A stretch of 64,000 bases of DNA from Schistocephalus solidus (lineage: Eukaryota > Platyhelminthes > Cestoda > Diphyllobothriidea > Diphyllobothriidae), in NCBI GenBank assembly GCA_017591395.1, contig WEDG01001369.1:62001-126000 (forward strand). The letters run 5' to 3'. Positions 24,703-35,877 of this stretch are shown here, piece after piece. Under the pieces are notes generated by a model. It made no database searches. It was not told the origin of the DNA and saw only the letters and a list, made by a program, of their open reading frames with translations. Made by a program: the position numbers and the translations under genes. Every line of letters starts with the position of its first letter. The stretch's first letter is position 1.

Positions 24703-25205
24703 GCCGATTGTGGTGTGGTGGAGAGAGTGAGGTCGACGGCTCAGCGCATTTCCCTCTATAAACAATCTGACGAGCTTGAAACTATCAAGGTACGCTAAAA
24801 GCCATGACTTGGAAGGTGCCAACTGAAGGGATAACTTGGACCGCGTGATCAGCCCGGTTTGTGTTTTGTGTGGAGTGGTTGACTGGTGGACTGAAAGCCA
24901 GGCTGCAATGGCTCCTTCTTGATGTGGCCTTTATGGAACTTCCAATCAGTGGGATCTGATCCAGGTGTGGTGTTGCGCCCAGGGGCGGCTCCGACCGCGC
25001 CTGCCACCTGTGCCCTCTCCCAGTTCCGGTCTTCCTGACTCTTTCATGACACCGGGCTGAGTTGGGGGAGGAGAAGAGAGTGCGGTAGCCGCAGCGCAAG
25101 GCTACTATCACTTAAAACTAATCCACTGGCAATTTACCGTCCCTGCACCACCCTTCTGTGGAGCATACGGTGAACAGCGTCAGACTACGACGGTTATACT
25201 GTCAA
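24703..25205 (+). repeat. RTE 3' UTR of copy E
   Basis: Sense-orientation match to the tail at 9696-8908: TGACTGGTGGACTGAAAGCC, TTCTTGATGTGGCCTTTATGG, CTTCCTGACTCTTTCATGACACC, ACTATCACTTAAAACTAATCC, and the terminal GACTACGACGG. Confidence 0.75.
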
Positions 25206-26399
25206 ACATTGCTGTCTGGTTGCTCGCGTTGCAATTAGCGCCGGGGTGGTGGGGAGTTGGCAAGTTACCAAGCGGCCCTCCAGCCATCATGGGAAACCTC
25301 ACTGAGAGGCATGTGGTGCCAAAACTACGGTGACAATGACAAGCAACCGTTCGTCACTCGCGAACGACGATTTCCACACTGTGCCCCCCGGAATGGTGGC
25401 GCAGGTCGACTAGTTGGCCATCCGTTATTTTTCACTGAGGCCGATTTATTCAGCCTCAATTGCAAGGTTGTCTTTTTCACTCACCGGGCTCACTTGGCAA
25501 GATGGTTTCACGAGGACTGGAGGTGTGCTTGGACGCGGTGGGTGATAGAGCTTAAAAGCCAGTCTACGCATTCCACCCATGAACTGGTTCCCAGTATGTA
25601 TCAGCATGTGTGCATAAATATGTTTCCCACCTGCTTGAGACGTGTGTTTGGGTTTTGGTATGGTTGGCTGGTGACGGCTCCTATGCCAGAAATGGCCATT
25701 TCAGTCCCTCTTGTCTTTGTTGGTAATTTCATCATGCCTATATCACCAGCCGCTCTGCGGCTGCTGGCGGGGCTCTAGAGTGAGCCCCAAGATACAATGG
25801 GATGAGTGTGGCCCGTAACCGATCGGTGAGCACCCATATAACATCACGGAAAGTTTCGTTTTGATCTTACCTTTGACCAGACATCCTCCAAAGCTATGAA
25901 GGGTGGACCTGATATTTCAAATCAAATTTAAGTACCTACCATTAAGCGGTTGACCCTGTGTGTTATCAACCGCTGTACATAGATTCAGAAAACAATTTTC
26001 TCTATTAAAATGGTATTTATATAATTTAAGTAGCCCATTTATTCTGGAGAAAAGTTCCGAATGGTTTTAACTTAGTCTTCGGCGATCAGACCTAATTGCA
26101 GACTGGAATGCAGAATGCCGTTTTGCCATAAAGCCCTCAGTCGAAGACTGGGGTCAACTATGGTACGGATGCTGAAGGCTTCCATTACATTATTTTGTGC
26201 CACTTTACTTCCAATTATTGCATACTTGTTCCTATGCCTTTGCCTACCGGTTATCTAGCATTTAGTCTTAAAGTAAGTGCTTACGTTTGTATCTATTCGT
26301 AAGTCAGCGAATCCAAAGTAATATCACAGCATTCTGCTGGTTGCTTTCCTGGGCGTATGGTAGGTATAGGCCTCCGAATTAGCAAGTGCTCCCCTTAAC
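25206..26399. other. Non-coding repeat-derived stretch
   Basis: A 173-codon open frame (25257-25778) has no recognised domain. Its 3' part (~25684-25736) resembles bases 868-920, which suggests a dispersed repeat, not a gene. Nothing else is identified. Confidence 0.4.
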
Positions 26400-26712
26400 A
26401 GGCCATGCCGGATTTGCTCTGGACCAACGCGGGAGATAGATTAGGGGACGGCAGCCTTTATAAGAAGTGCGTACACATAGCGAATTTCACACATGAGAGA
26501 GGGATTGGTTTCACGCTTGGGTACGGGTTCACGCTATGCGGGTCATATGTGCCCATTACCACCTCATGTCTTCTTGTCTTGGTCATGACACTGGGCTCAT
26601 ATGCGAATGGAAGAGATTTTAGTAGATGCTGGGTAAGTCAATGGTCCTGCGCTCACCCTCTGCGACACAAATGGTGAACCTCGTTGGAAACGATGGTCAA
26701 ACTATTGGATTG
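26400..26712 (+). repeat. SINE-like element, decayed copy
   Basis: The head resembles the SINE-like units (CTGGACCAACGCGGGAGATAG, GACGGCAGCC) and the tail the RTE 3' end (CTTGTCTTGGTCATGACACTGGGCTCA, GGTGAACCTCGTTGGAAACGATGGTCAAACT). Strongly diverged. Confidence 0.5.
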
Positions 26713-26853
26713 GCACGAGGCACAGTAGGTGTCCTGAAGAGTTGAACCTCAGAGGCGCACTGTGCTGGAGATCGCATGATCTCTTTCTGCAGTAGAATAA
26801 ACAGAAATGGTATTGCTAATAGAAGCGAACAGGCGAGTTTCCGAAAGCAGTTC

Positions 26854-26885
26854 AGAAGAAGAAGAAGAAGAAGAAGAAGAAGAAG

Positions 26886-26915
<30 letters not shown>
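26854..26915. repeat. (GAA)n microsatellite
   Basis: About 62 bp of GAA/AAG trinucleotide. Open frames through it encode only poly-Glu/Lys or poly-Ser and are not genes. Confidence 0.9.
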
Positions 26916-26916
<1 letters not shown>

Positions 26917-26948
26917 GATGTCTGATGTGGTGGTGGCCTCTACAGCGA

Positions 26949-27002
26949 GCTGGACTGTAGATACGCTGGACTGTAGATACGCTGGACTGTAGATACGCTG
27001 GA
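26949..27002. repeat. 16-bp tandem repeat, 3.4 copies
   Basis: Three perfect copies of GCTGGACTGTAGATAC (26949-26964, 26965-26980, 26981-26996) plus GCTGGA. Confidence 0.95.
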
Positions 27003-27559
27003 CCAGGACTGGGAGCCATACTGTCTCAGGAAAGGCGTTAATTAGGCTGTTCGGAGTCCGTACGGGCCCGTAACTACTACCATGCCTAAAATATGGCGTG
27101 GTAACAATTCTACACGTGCACCTCATGCCGCATCAATCACTCCACCCAGCACCAGATCGTTAACAGGTCCGGATGGTCTATTGAGGCAGCTTAGGTTCTT
27201 AAGGAGGTCCTATCTGCTACGACCTTCAGACCTGGTTCCGTATGATAAGAGAAGCATAAGGAAGCCAGTTTGAAGGATAGTGTGTTCTATACAGAACCAT
27301 CGGATGAGAGGTTGAAAACAGTTGGTTGCTGGACGAGGGCACATCCGAGCCGCTAGGGCGGCGTCCCCATTGTGGGACCGTGCGGAGTCATCACGGGGCA
27401 TCCAGCGTGGTCATGTGCGCATTAGCCTTGAAGATGACTGACCAGCTTAGACAGCCGGGATTGGCGAGAACCAGATAGACACTGGTGCACTTGTTCATTT
27501 AGTGGCGAGACGTTCGACTTTGCATTGTGTGCACGTAGTCGTGTCCCTACATGTCGACT

Positions 27560-27790
27560 GGTACATGGGAGAGTAAAGAGAGTGTCAGACTGTCAGTTTG
27601 ATATCTGTTTGCACGGCGAATTCCTTGATATAATAGATCTCCCGAGTTTGCACCTATTACGGTCGTGACTTGGAAGGTTAGAAAATCATAGTTTAACTTG
27701 GTCCTTCTCAGAACTGAGAGTCAAGGTCAGTGTATCCTTATAGTGACCTTTTTGAACCCCTCGTGCATGTGGTATCTGGTTCACCCTCGT
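27560..27790 (+). repeat. RTE 3' UTR fragment, diverged
   Basis: GTCGTGACTTGGAAGGTTAG, TTCTCAGAACTGAGAGTCAAGG and TAGTGACCTTTTTGAA follow the order of the RTE 3' UTR. No coding part. Confidence 0.5.
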
Positions 27791-28559
27791 GAAAATATGG
27801 TAACTGCTATGGTGACTATGTTGTGCATGACACACATTGGTGGGCTATTTGGCTTTGGCAGTGATGACGATTATTAGTGATATTATTATTATTATTTACC
27901 ATTTTTTATTTCCTTCCGTGGTTTATTCTATCCCATTTGCTTCCCCGACTATATTCATGATGGATGATTCGCACGGATGTCCGACTTGATGGCGATAAAG
28001 CAGATTAATAACCGACGCAACCTTTCCTGGAGCTGGTACATGGATAATTGTAACCTAAGCCAAGTTTGTCATATCGCCTCCTTTTGAGGCACTGCAATTG
28101 AAAACACTAGCAGCTACCCACTTTGGTCTTCTGTCGGGAAAACAGATAGCAATTGTAGAAGCACGCGTTTCCAATGTAAAAAAAAGAGATGACATAATTC
28201 AAGCTCGAATGGATCATTTGCCACGCCGATATTTTGAACTTCTTTACCACGCAACTCCAGCGCCTTTTTCCTATCGCTTCTGTAGGTACCCTAATGACAG
28301 GCATTGTGTGTTTCTTTATAAAATTTCTTTCTGAAATCGTCAGAATACAAAATCAAGACTAAATTAGGGGATGCTAAGAGGAAGGTGACGAAGGATAAGG
28401 AGAGGAGGAAGAAGACAAAGAATGACCAGACTGCCGTGCCAGCGCTGGTCGCGCTAACCGATGATACGTAAGCACGAGGTATGGTGTTTGATAGGTCAGA
28501 AATTTTCGATCCATACGGGAAGTCGCGTATCCCGGTGGTTTAGTCCTTTATGCTGTCTG
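27791..28559. other. Non-coding stretch, downstream of the 485-aa gene
   Basis: No recognisable gene. The frame at 28098-28334 (78 codons) shows no known domain. Confidence 0.4.
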
Positions 28560-30017
28560 CTATAAAACGGTGTCACCGTCACTTCGCGACTCTCTAAAGA
28601 CGAGGCGCTGTCTATCAAGGGGATAGTTAATCTCTGCCAAAGTCATCCTGCTGAGTTCATCTAGACAGTTTTCTCGTGAGATCTGACGCACTGAGACGGC
28701 TGTTTGAGGTCCACTTCGCCGTCGAGAGTATAGGGATGACATGGAAACGTTGGTTCCGATTCGAGATCTCCGCAGAGCATTAGCTTTTATATCTACGTTG
28801 GATCTGGGGCCAACTGATTTACGTAACCTTCTTCCCTTCGTCGCCGACTGACTGTCACCGGGGGTCTTGTTTGGTGAGTTTGTGTGTGACGAGCAACTTA
28901 AATTGAGCTCCTGAGTTTCATCAAGACTCAAAAGGTCTCCTGACGCCCGATTGAACAGAACATTCATGTACCCTCGTTTGCTGAGGTGGCGCTGCTTTCG
29001 AGGCCATTTCTGATCGCAAAAACAGTCCAAATCACCCATAAACTGCTGCCAGGAGGCAACCTTCTCATCTTCTGAAAGCTGCTCTCTGCCCCTCGTCGAG
29101 ATGCTTTTTGGTGTGGATGATGGGACAGCCTCGCTTTTTGGATTTACGCGGCTAAGTTTTAGCCCATTGGCAGGATGGTGTACCCAAGAGCTCTGCCCAA
29201 ATTTAGTAGTCATCCATCGGGTCATCTGACTTTCACAAGGGCTTCTCATGGCACTGGAAAGGTTTCTTCTGTAAGTTGGTGGTTTTCTGAAATTGTATTG
29301 AGAGAAATTCCATACTTGACCACTGGTTTGGCGTTCCTTTGTTGGGCTCGCTGTTCTCCTGGCCGTCTCAGTACTGCGAAGCGAAACAGTGTCATATAAC
29401 AAGGGCGTAGCCTTGCGTGCTGATCTTCCGTCCCTGTCTTCCAATTTTAGTAAGGGCACGAGGCTCTCTCGAGCCCTTCGATAGACATGTGGATACTTTT
29501 CGCATAGGGTTCTGGGTCGTGGTATACCCGTTTCGAACTCACGTCTTGGAGGAATGCGGAGCGCGGGTGGAGCTGGGATTTCCTCATTCGGCCCTTTAGT
29601 GTTAGCTTTAGGTTGGGTTCTCTCGTTCCGAGCAGGCTCGAGGGGTTTCTCTGTGCACTTCACAGTTTCAGCTTCCAATTTTGTTTCCACCTTCTCTTTT
29701 GTTTCGACCGTGGTCGATATGAGGAGTGGAGACCCTAAGGGAGTGATGGAGGTCAGGCTTGTTGCATCTTTCGGTCTCGTTTCTTGAACGTTGATTACTA
29801 GCTCATGTGCCTGGCCATCTGAGTCAGATGCGGAATCGCCATAATCATCCTCAACCTCCTGTTCATCCTCTTCCTGTTCTTCCCGCCTCTGCTGCTGCTG
29901 CTGTTGCTGCTCCTTTTCAGTATATTCATTTGGTTGTTGCCTTTCTGCGCTTAAAACCTGGATCGTATGCCCTTCGTCCGGCAGGCCTCTTGACGACTTA
30001 GTCACAGATGAACCCAT
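28560..30017 (-). CDS. 485-aa single-exon disordered protein with MGSS N-terminus (unknown function)
   Basis: A complete open frame from ATG (G at -3 and +4) to TAG. MGSSVTKSS fits an N-myristoylation signal. Poly-Gln lies at residues 38-43, an acidic block at 46-67 (REEQEEDEQEVEDDYGDS), and a Ser/Thr/Glu-rich stretch follows to ~170. A basic, Arg/Ser-rich C-terminal half contains one motif-like island (~318-350, WQQFMGDLDCFCDQKWP). No catalytic domain is seen. Codon use and continuity over 1.4 kb without transposon motifs support a real host gene. It shares strand, an MGS start and disorder with the 1498-aa gene 8.6 kb away, but I see no clear alignable homology. Possibly a membrane-anchored scaffold; that is speculation. 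Confidence 0.7.
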   Translation of the reverse strand: MGSSVTKSSRGLPDEGHTIQVLSAERQQPNEYTEKEQQQQQQQRREEQEEDEQEVEDDYGDSASDSDGQAHELVINVQETRPKDATSLTSITPLGSPLLISTTVETKEKVETKLEAETVKCTEKPLEPARNERTQPKANTKGPNEEIPAPPALRIPPRREFETGIPRPRTLCEKYPHVYRRARESLVPLLKLEDRDGRSARKATPLLYDTVSLRSTETARRTASPTKERQTSGQVWNFSQYNFRKPPTYRRNLSSAMRSPCESQMTRWMTTKFGQSSWVHHPANGLKLSRVNPKSEAVPSSTPKSISTRGREQLSEDEKVASWQQFMGDLDCFCDQKWPRKQRHLSKRGYMNVLFNRASGDLLSLDETQELNLSCSSHTNSPNKTPGDSQSATKGRRLRKSVGPRSNVDIKANALRRSRIGTNVSMSSLYSRRRSGPQTAVSVRQISRENCLDELSRMTLAEINYPLDRQRLVFRESRSDGDTVL

Positions 30018-30133
30018 GACAGTTCATTATTAGAAGGACAGCTTCAAGCTTAGGACAAACTGCGTACATTTGAACCGACAAGGCGAAAATCGATAGGCCT
30101 CAGAGCGGCAATGACAGAAATGTGATGCACCGA

Positions 30134-30184
30134 CCAATCAGACTTTAGTGAACCTTGCGCAGCCATGTAGCCATAACGACCAAT
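30134..30184 (-). promoter_or_regulatory. Paired CCAAT boxes upstream of the 485-aa gene
   Basis: GACCAATCAGA occurs twice (CCAAT at 30134-30138 and 30180-30184), 46 bp apart and 117-167 bp upstream of the ATG, in the reverse orientation relative to the gene. Such boxes are typical NF-Y sites, which work in either orientation. Confidence 0.45.
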
Positions 30185-30380
30185 CAGATCTGCTGAAGAG
30201 AGGGGTTTTCGTTTTTTCAGTTAATTTGGCTGACTTGCTGGATGGTTTTCACGTTGACTTCTGAGCGAACAAGTACCGTCTATCTGATTCACAGCATTCT
30301 GTACAGACACACCAGGCAGTACACTTTCCTCCACCCTTTCTTACAGGAAAGTTTGAATGATACTTTCAAAATAATGCGCA

Positions 30381-30524
<144 letters not shown>

Positions 30525-30567
30525 GGCTGATTGTTTTCCTCTGGTGAATTCTAATATTCTGCTTCAT

Positions 30568-32107
30568 TATAGCTACATCATTGCAGTCAATATTATTACC
30601 ACGTCTTAGTCCTCTGAATCGACAGAGTAACGGAAATATTTGACAGGTCGAACCTTAAATTTTGTCATATAAGCCTAGAAGAGAGAATAGACTTGTCCAA
30701 TATTTGTGTGTACACAGGAAAACGTTCTTTGGAACACCTCAAGTGAATCCACGAGGACTGCAATATCATCAACATACCGGAGACGTGTGACCAACTGTTC
30801 TTTCCCAAATTATCGACCCAACTTGTCTACCTGCAACTGAAAATAGCGATTCTCAGTTACGCGTTGGGACAAGAAGCACCGTATAAATGGGAAAGATCAG
30901 AGAACTGGATCCTTCTTTCTAACCGAACCAGGCAGCAGTCACCATTTTTGCTCCAGTGCCAGCGAAGACATCAACTAATGGCCTCTGTTTTTGGCATCGA
31001 GTAGACCTGTGCTCAATCCTGTTTATGGTAAAAAAGACATCTTTTGAAGCCATTTCATTTCCCGTTCACATACTAATGGGGTTAACATGTCAAGGCAAAT
31101 GCAAAAAAACTAGAGATGAGCGGTGATTCAGGCCCAGACAAAGGTAAATATACCATTTACGCAGGCCACAGGTAATCCGACCCCTAACAAGCGAACGAGG
31201 CCTTGGGGAGGGAAGGGGGTCATTAGGACTGAAACCCTGCAGCTACGCCACCGACCGTCCTCTGGGTGTGGCCCACCATCATTGTTCAGCGCCCTGCCAC
31301 GCCAAGAGTGTACCCGGACACGTTGGCATTACAGTCTATCGGACCGTGTCACGAGCATGCATGCACCTGAGGGTAACTCCAGCCGTTCTGCTCTCGTGTA
31401 ATGCAGCTCAGCACTTGAACTAATGGCTTTTAGACTCGCTAATACAGACCGATAGAGGCAACCTACCTAACAGCTTCCTTATCGGATGTGACTCAGCTCT
31501 GACAACACACCCCGTGACCTCCCCGGGGGCTAATGTCACCCAAGACACAGGGCCAGAGTACTCTACATGGTCACTCCCTCCTTCGGTTATCTTCCGTTTT
31601 ATTCAAGAAACCGGGTTTGGGCCTGACAATGACGATGGTTAAGTTTACTTTTAGATGTTACAGTTATTCCTTTGGTTCATAACTTTGTATGAAAACTTCG
31701 TGTGTCTTTCAAGGGTCAGGTTGTGTGCGGGGTATTTTAGATTGTAGCGTTTTAAGCGCGTGTATGCCTTCCGCCTCCGGCGTCCACTGCACGCCATAGG
31801 TCACGTGATCACAGTTATCGAGCTGCCGGACATGCAATCTCTGCGATAGCCAATCACAGGAGCCTAAAAATCCTACTGTCAGTAAATCAACTGATCAAGC
31901 GGACACTGACCGACTCTCACATGACGACTCTTCACTCACTTCCACGTCACCCTGGCGAACAGATGCGCGCACAGGCCCAGAGCTTACCGTGTCAGGCCTC
32001 TGACCAGCACTGAGTTTCTATGCCGAATACACGACCTCTATTGATGCCTTTTCTCTTCTCCTTCGAAGCCAAAATGGGTCTGATGACTGTAGGGCTCTGA
32101 GTGATGA
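30568..32107. other. Non-coding stretch
   Basis: Nothing recognisable as a gene. The 92-codon frame at 31123-31401 has no known domain. A GC-rich part with GCCAATCACAGGAGCCTAAA (31849-31868) could be a retroelement promoter, but this is not established. Confidence 0.35.
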
Positions 32108-33365
32108 TGACAGTTCGACCGTCGATTTCGACGAGGTCCACCGTATGCTCCATACCAGGTGGTTCAGGGACGGCGACTTGCGCGTGAATTAGTTTAAGTG
32201 ATATTAGCCTTGCGCTGCAACTTCCGCACTCTCTCCTCCCCCACCTGAGCCCGGTGTCAAGGCAGAGTCAGGAAGACCGGAGATGGGAAAGGGTGCAGGT
32301 GGCTGGCACGGCCGGAGCCACCCCTGGGTGTACCACCACACCTGACTCAGATCCCACGGAGTGGGAGTGCCATAAAGGCCACATTAAGAAGGAGCCATTG
32401 CAGCCTGACTCTCAGTCCACCAGTCAGCCACTCCACACAAAACACATTGGGCTGACCACGCGGTCCGAGTTGTCCCGTCAGTTGGTAACCGTCCAAGCCA
32501 CGGCTTTTAGCGCACCGTGATAGTTTCAAGTGCATCAGATTATTTATAGTGAGGAAAATGCGCTGAGCTGTTGACCTCACTCCCTCCCCCACCCCCACAG
32601 TCAGACCACCATCCGAGCCAGTCAATTGTCTGAGGTGGGAGTGGGTGCATTGGCTGACAGGTCGGCGTACCCGTCTTCGCGCGCCACAGCACGACCTGAC
32701 CACCATTACGCACACACCAGAATTTAATTACTCAGTGGGATATGGAGGAGCCATCGCCGTCTGACTCCCAGTCCACTGGTCAGCCACTCTACACACACAG
32801 CACATACACTGGGCCAACGGCGTGGTCTGTTGTAAGCGTAAGATTGGCAGCCTTCCAAGCCACAGTTTCTAGGAAACCGTGATTTTATCAGGTACATTAT
32901 GATGATTGTGAGGGTGTTGTCTATGTATTAGTGCAGATGGTGCGGTTGTGCCCGCTGAACGGGCCACGTGGTAGATGCGTTGGACCAACACGGGGGCCAC
33001 ATTAGGGCACGGCAGGCGTTATTAGGGTTGTACTCCCATAACAAATGCCGAAGATGGAGGTGTGGGGGCACGCCTAGGGGCGGCTTGGTCTTAGGGGACC
33101 CAGCCGCACAAGCCACCTGCGCCCTCTCCCGCCTCCGGTCTTCTTGACTCTGTCTTGACACCGGGCTCAGGTGGGGGAGTAGGAGAGAGTGCGGTAGATG
33201 CAGCGCAAGTCTACTATCACTTTAAACTAAATCACGCGCAAGTCACCGTCCCTGCTCCACTTTCCCATGGAGCATACGGTGGACATCGTCGGACTACGAC
33301 GGTCGAACTCTCGTAGATGGTGCGCGCTGATGTGGCTTAGCCGCAGGTTGTCGTGGAGGCGCATG
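32108..33365 (-). mobile_element. 5'-truncated RTE 3' end, split by a SINE-like insertion
   Basis: Plus-strand bases 32108-32943 match the RTE 3' UTR at 8908-9680 in minus orientation. After the insertion at 32944-33314 the element resumes at 33324 and ends with the last codons of finger 5 (MRLHDNLR, read on the minus strand near 33340-33362). Confidence 0.75.
32944..33314 (+). mobile_element. SINE-like element, copy 2 (inserted in RTE 3' UTR)
   Basis: 371 bp flanked by the 9-bp direct repeat AGATGGTGC (32935-32943 and 33315-33323). The head reads CCGCTGAACGGGCCACGTGG then TAGATGCGTTGGACCAACAC; the tail (~33080-33314) is the RTE 3' end in sense orientation (CTTGACTCTGTCTTGACACC ... GGACTACGACGGTCGAACT). 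A weak Pol III A-box (TGGTAGATGCG) and B-box-like GGTTGTACTCC lie 55-60 bp apart. No poly(A) tail. Same architecture as 3279-3642. Confidence 0.8.
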
Positions 33366-33389
33366 AGTACAAACACCGCTTTGACACTA

Positions 33390-33545
33390 TAAGTTATGTT
33401 ATCCACTTGCATGTAATCTGCGTAACTGATGACTGCTCGGCCCGGAAAGATTACTGGTGAAGTAGGCTGCACTGGCTCCTTCCTAATGTACTTTATATGA
33501 CATTCCCATTTAGATGGGATCCGAGCCGTTCCTATGGCTCGATGT
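33390..33545 (+). repeat. RTE 3' UTR fragment
   Basis: GGCTGCACTGGCTCCTTCCT, AATGTACTTTATATGACATT and GGGATCCGAGCCG correspond to the RTE 3' UTR in sense orientation. Confidence 0.5.
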
Positions 33546-33565
33546 AAAACCCGGTTGATCATATC

Positions 33566-34735
33566 CAAACAACACGTGTACGGCGGGCATAGAAGAGCTG
33601 CACTACAATCGATCCTACTCTCCGTATCGATGTCACTTTAGCTTACCTTTCTCCTGCACCAGCAACCTTTCAGCCCATCAAACGATGAATTTTGGCGCAG
33701 TGTCTCGTGTCATCAGTCGATTGTCGCGAGCGATGAGCTCAATCACTGCTCCACGAGATGGTCGTACTTACGATTTGCGCTTGAATTTTTTACGGCTAAC
33801 ATCCATCGTCTTTCGGTAGCAAAACAAAGTTGAGACGGCAGAAGCTAGAGATGGATGCGGTAGTTGACGTAGCTGAATAGTCCATCAATGTGGATCACAC
33901 ACAGCCTTGTTCCTAGCTCTACATTCGACAGGTCTCATTTTCTTACATAAACGGCAATGTCATAAAGTCCATTTGACCCACTTGTGAAAAGATCGGAGGC
34001 CTCGGTGTCATTCAAACCCACGCCAGCAAGGAGAAGGCTTTAGTACAGCCGACCGAGCTACGAAGCCCCCAACGGAAGCTATGCGTTCAATCACACGTGG
34101 GTTAAGAAACCCATCCAGCCTACTGTAACGCATAGAATCCACAAATTCTGATACAAAAAACTGACTGCCCAAGTAGGATTTCCTAAGCCATCAATCTAGA
34201 ATCCACCAGATGACTACCAGGCACAATTAATCAATTGGGGTTTTTTTAGATTTGAATAAGTTGTTTGATCCACTTATGTTTTCCACAAAAACAAATGTAT
34301 CCAAAACTGCCATTCTGGCACGCCTGAAATATTTTGCGAGTATACGAGTATAAAGCGCATTATAACCCCTCTAAAGTAGTCCTTCCTAACAGAAAAGGCG
34401 TTTCAGAAATTAGTTTTACCTTTAATGAGATCGACCACTGACTCTACCTACTCATCGTTTTTACATGTTAAAAACTGAGCCCCGCTGTCTGACTCAGCTT
34501 ATTCCGTCTTACTAGCTTGTCCGAAAAAAGGAACAAATTAGGCCTTTGAGAACCTATGAATGAAGGTAACTTCCCAATAAAGACGGGGGATGCGAGAATA
34601 AAAGACCTGTCTGTTACTCAGCTAATTCAGCTAAGGATGACTTGTATTGCCGCCTAATCAGGACATGGGAAAATGAATCACCCGCGACGCATGTATATTT
34701 GCACCCGATTCCGGGGAACTTTGGTTTAGGCTGAA
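33566..34735. other. Non-coding stretch
   Basis: No gene, RNA or known repeat recognised. Confidence 0.4.
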
Positions 34736-35025
34736 GGGTATTGATATGGCTAAGTGTGAGGTTAAGTTTAAGGCTAGAGTTAAGGTCTGGGATAGAGTTA
34801 GGGCCAGGCATATGTTAAGGGTTAAGGTTTGGGTTCGCGTTAATTGTAGAACTAGGGTTGAGCTTAAGGTTACAGTTTAGTTGTATGTTAGAGTTAGTGT
34901 TAGCCTTAAGACACGGGCAGATTTAATCCTTCTGAAGTGTAGCGCAAGGGCACCTATTTTAGATGGTGGGGGCGGTTCCTACCCCCGTGTCCTTTTAAGC
35001 AAACATAAAATTCATCCTTACCGGA
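34736..35025. repeat. Telomere-motif-like repeat unit 1
   Basis: Degenerate TTAGGG-like array on the plus strand (34745-34912: AGGTTAAG, AGTTAGGG, AAGGGTTAAGG, TAGGGTTGAG). It is followed by the flank shared with units 2-4: TAGCGCAAGGGCACC, CGGTTCCTACCCCCGTGTCCT, ATTCATCCTTACC. The array is inverted relative to the flank compared with the other units. Confidence 0.6.
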
Positions 35026-35877
35026 AAACCCCTTAGGCACCCCACTGGCCGACGAACTATGATGAAACATGTTGACGCTAACGCAGATTCACTCAACTAG
35101 CATTCCATTTTCGCTTTCAGATAGTCCAATCTTCCCTCTGGAGAATTTTCGCCGTCAATACCTATCTTCTGTCTACGGTATTTAACGTCTAACTTAAGTC
35201 CCGTTCTACGTAAGTAGTACCCCGTTTTAAGTCATTTAATTGGCCTGTCTCTAACGAAATAAAAATACGTCTGAAGCATGACGTATTTCCCCAGTTCCTC
35301 CCATCCTCGACACATATAATCATTTTGGTCCTAACTCCTTTCGTCCACTGCAATGTTCAGCCGAACTCCCGAGACCCATTGAACGCCATTGCTCTTGTGG
35401 TCTATTCGGCTCCAGAAAGCCTAGAATAGGGATATGCGTCTGAGTTTCTCGGTTACTGCAACGCAGCCTCGTCCTCCTAGTATGGGTTGAAGGATTATCT
35501 TTCGTTCTGGACCCAATTTTTTTCAGGCTGAAAACTGCCCAGCCGGTTGCCTACCGGAGAAATTGGAAGCATTTCAGGATCCAGTCTTATCCTCTCGTCC
35601 CCTTCCCTGAATAGCAATAATGAAGGATCAACCAAAGACCACCTATACGTTAACTACTCTGCTAAATGTAATCCTTTCTCATCCTGTCCTGGTCGGAAAT
35701 TCTTATATGCCCCCTCCTCCGACAGCAAATCGGAATAAGAATGCCTCCACGTAATACAGGTGTCTTTGTGCTACATTACGGGATTGTTGAATGGTCTCAT
35801 AGAAAGGGAACGCTCCTCTCAGGTCAGAAAGGTGGCCCTGCACATAATTCCATGGAGAGTAAATAGATCTATGTTCT
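35026..35877. other. Non-coding stretch
   Basis: No recognised gene or RNA. Short frames here show no domain. Confidence 0.4.

Larger units (their letters stand above)
21600..25205 (+). mobile_element. RTE LINE, longest copy (copy E), zinc-finger module deleted
   Basis: 5' UTR-like GC-rich region (21600-21840), ORF with endonuclease and RT (21845-24700), then directly the RTE 3' UTR (24703-25205), ending in GACTACGACGG...GTCAAAC. The linker and zinc fingers present in copies C and D are missing: the coding sequence stops being RTE-like right after [11 protein letters not shown] (~24690) and 3' UTR sequence begins. This suggests an internal deletion of roughly 1 kb in this copy or its source. 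The 5' end is approximate. Confidence 0.75.

Noticed and set aside
25257..25778. 173-codon frame after the RTE copy
   Set aside because: Composition is not protein-like and part of it is a dispersed repeat also seen near 868.
26749..27126. Frames encoding poly-Ser or poly-Glu
   Set aside because: They are translations of the (GAA)n tract.
32254..32715. Open frames within the RTE 3' UTR (also 9057-9518, 24785-25111)
   Set aside because: The same frames appear, broken differently, in every copy of a non-coding LINE tail. No protein motif.
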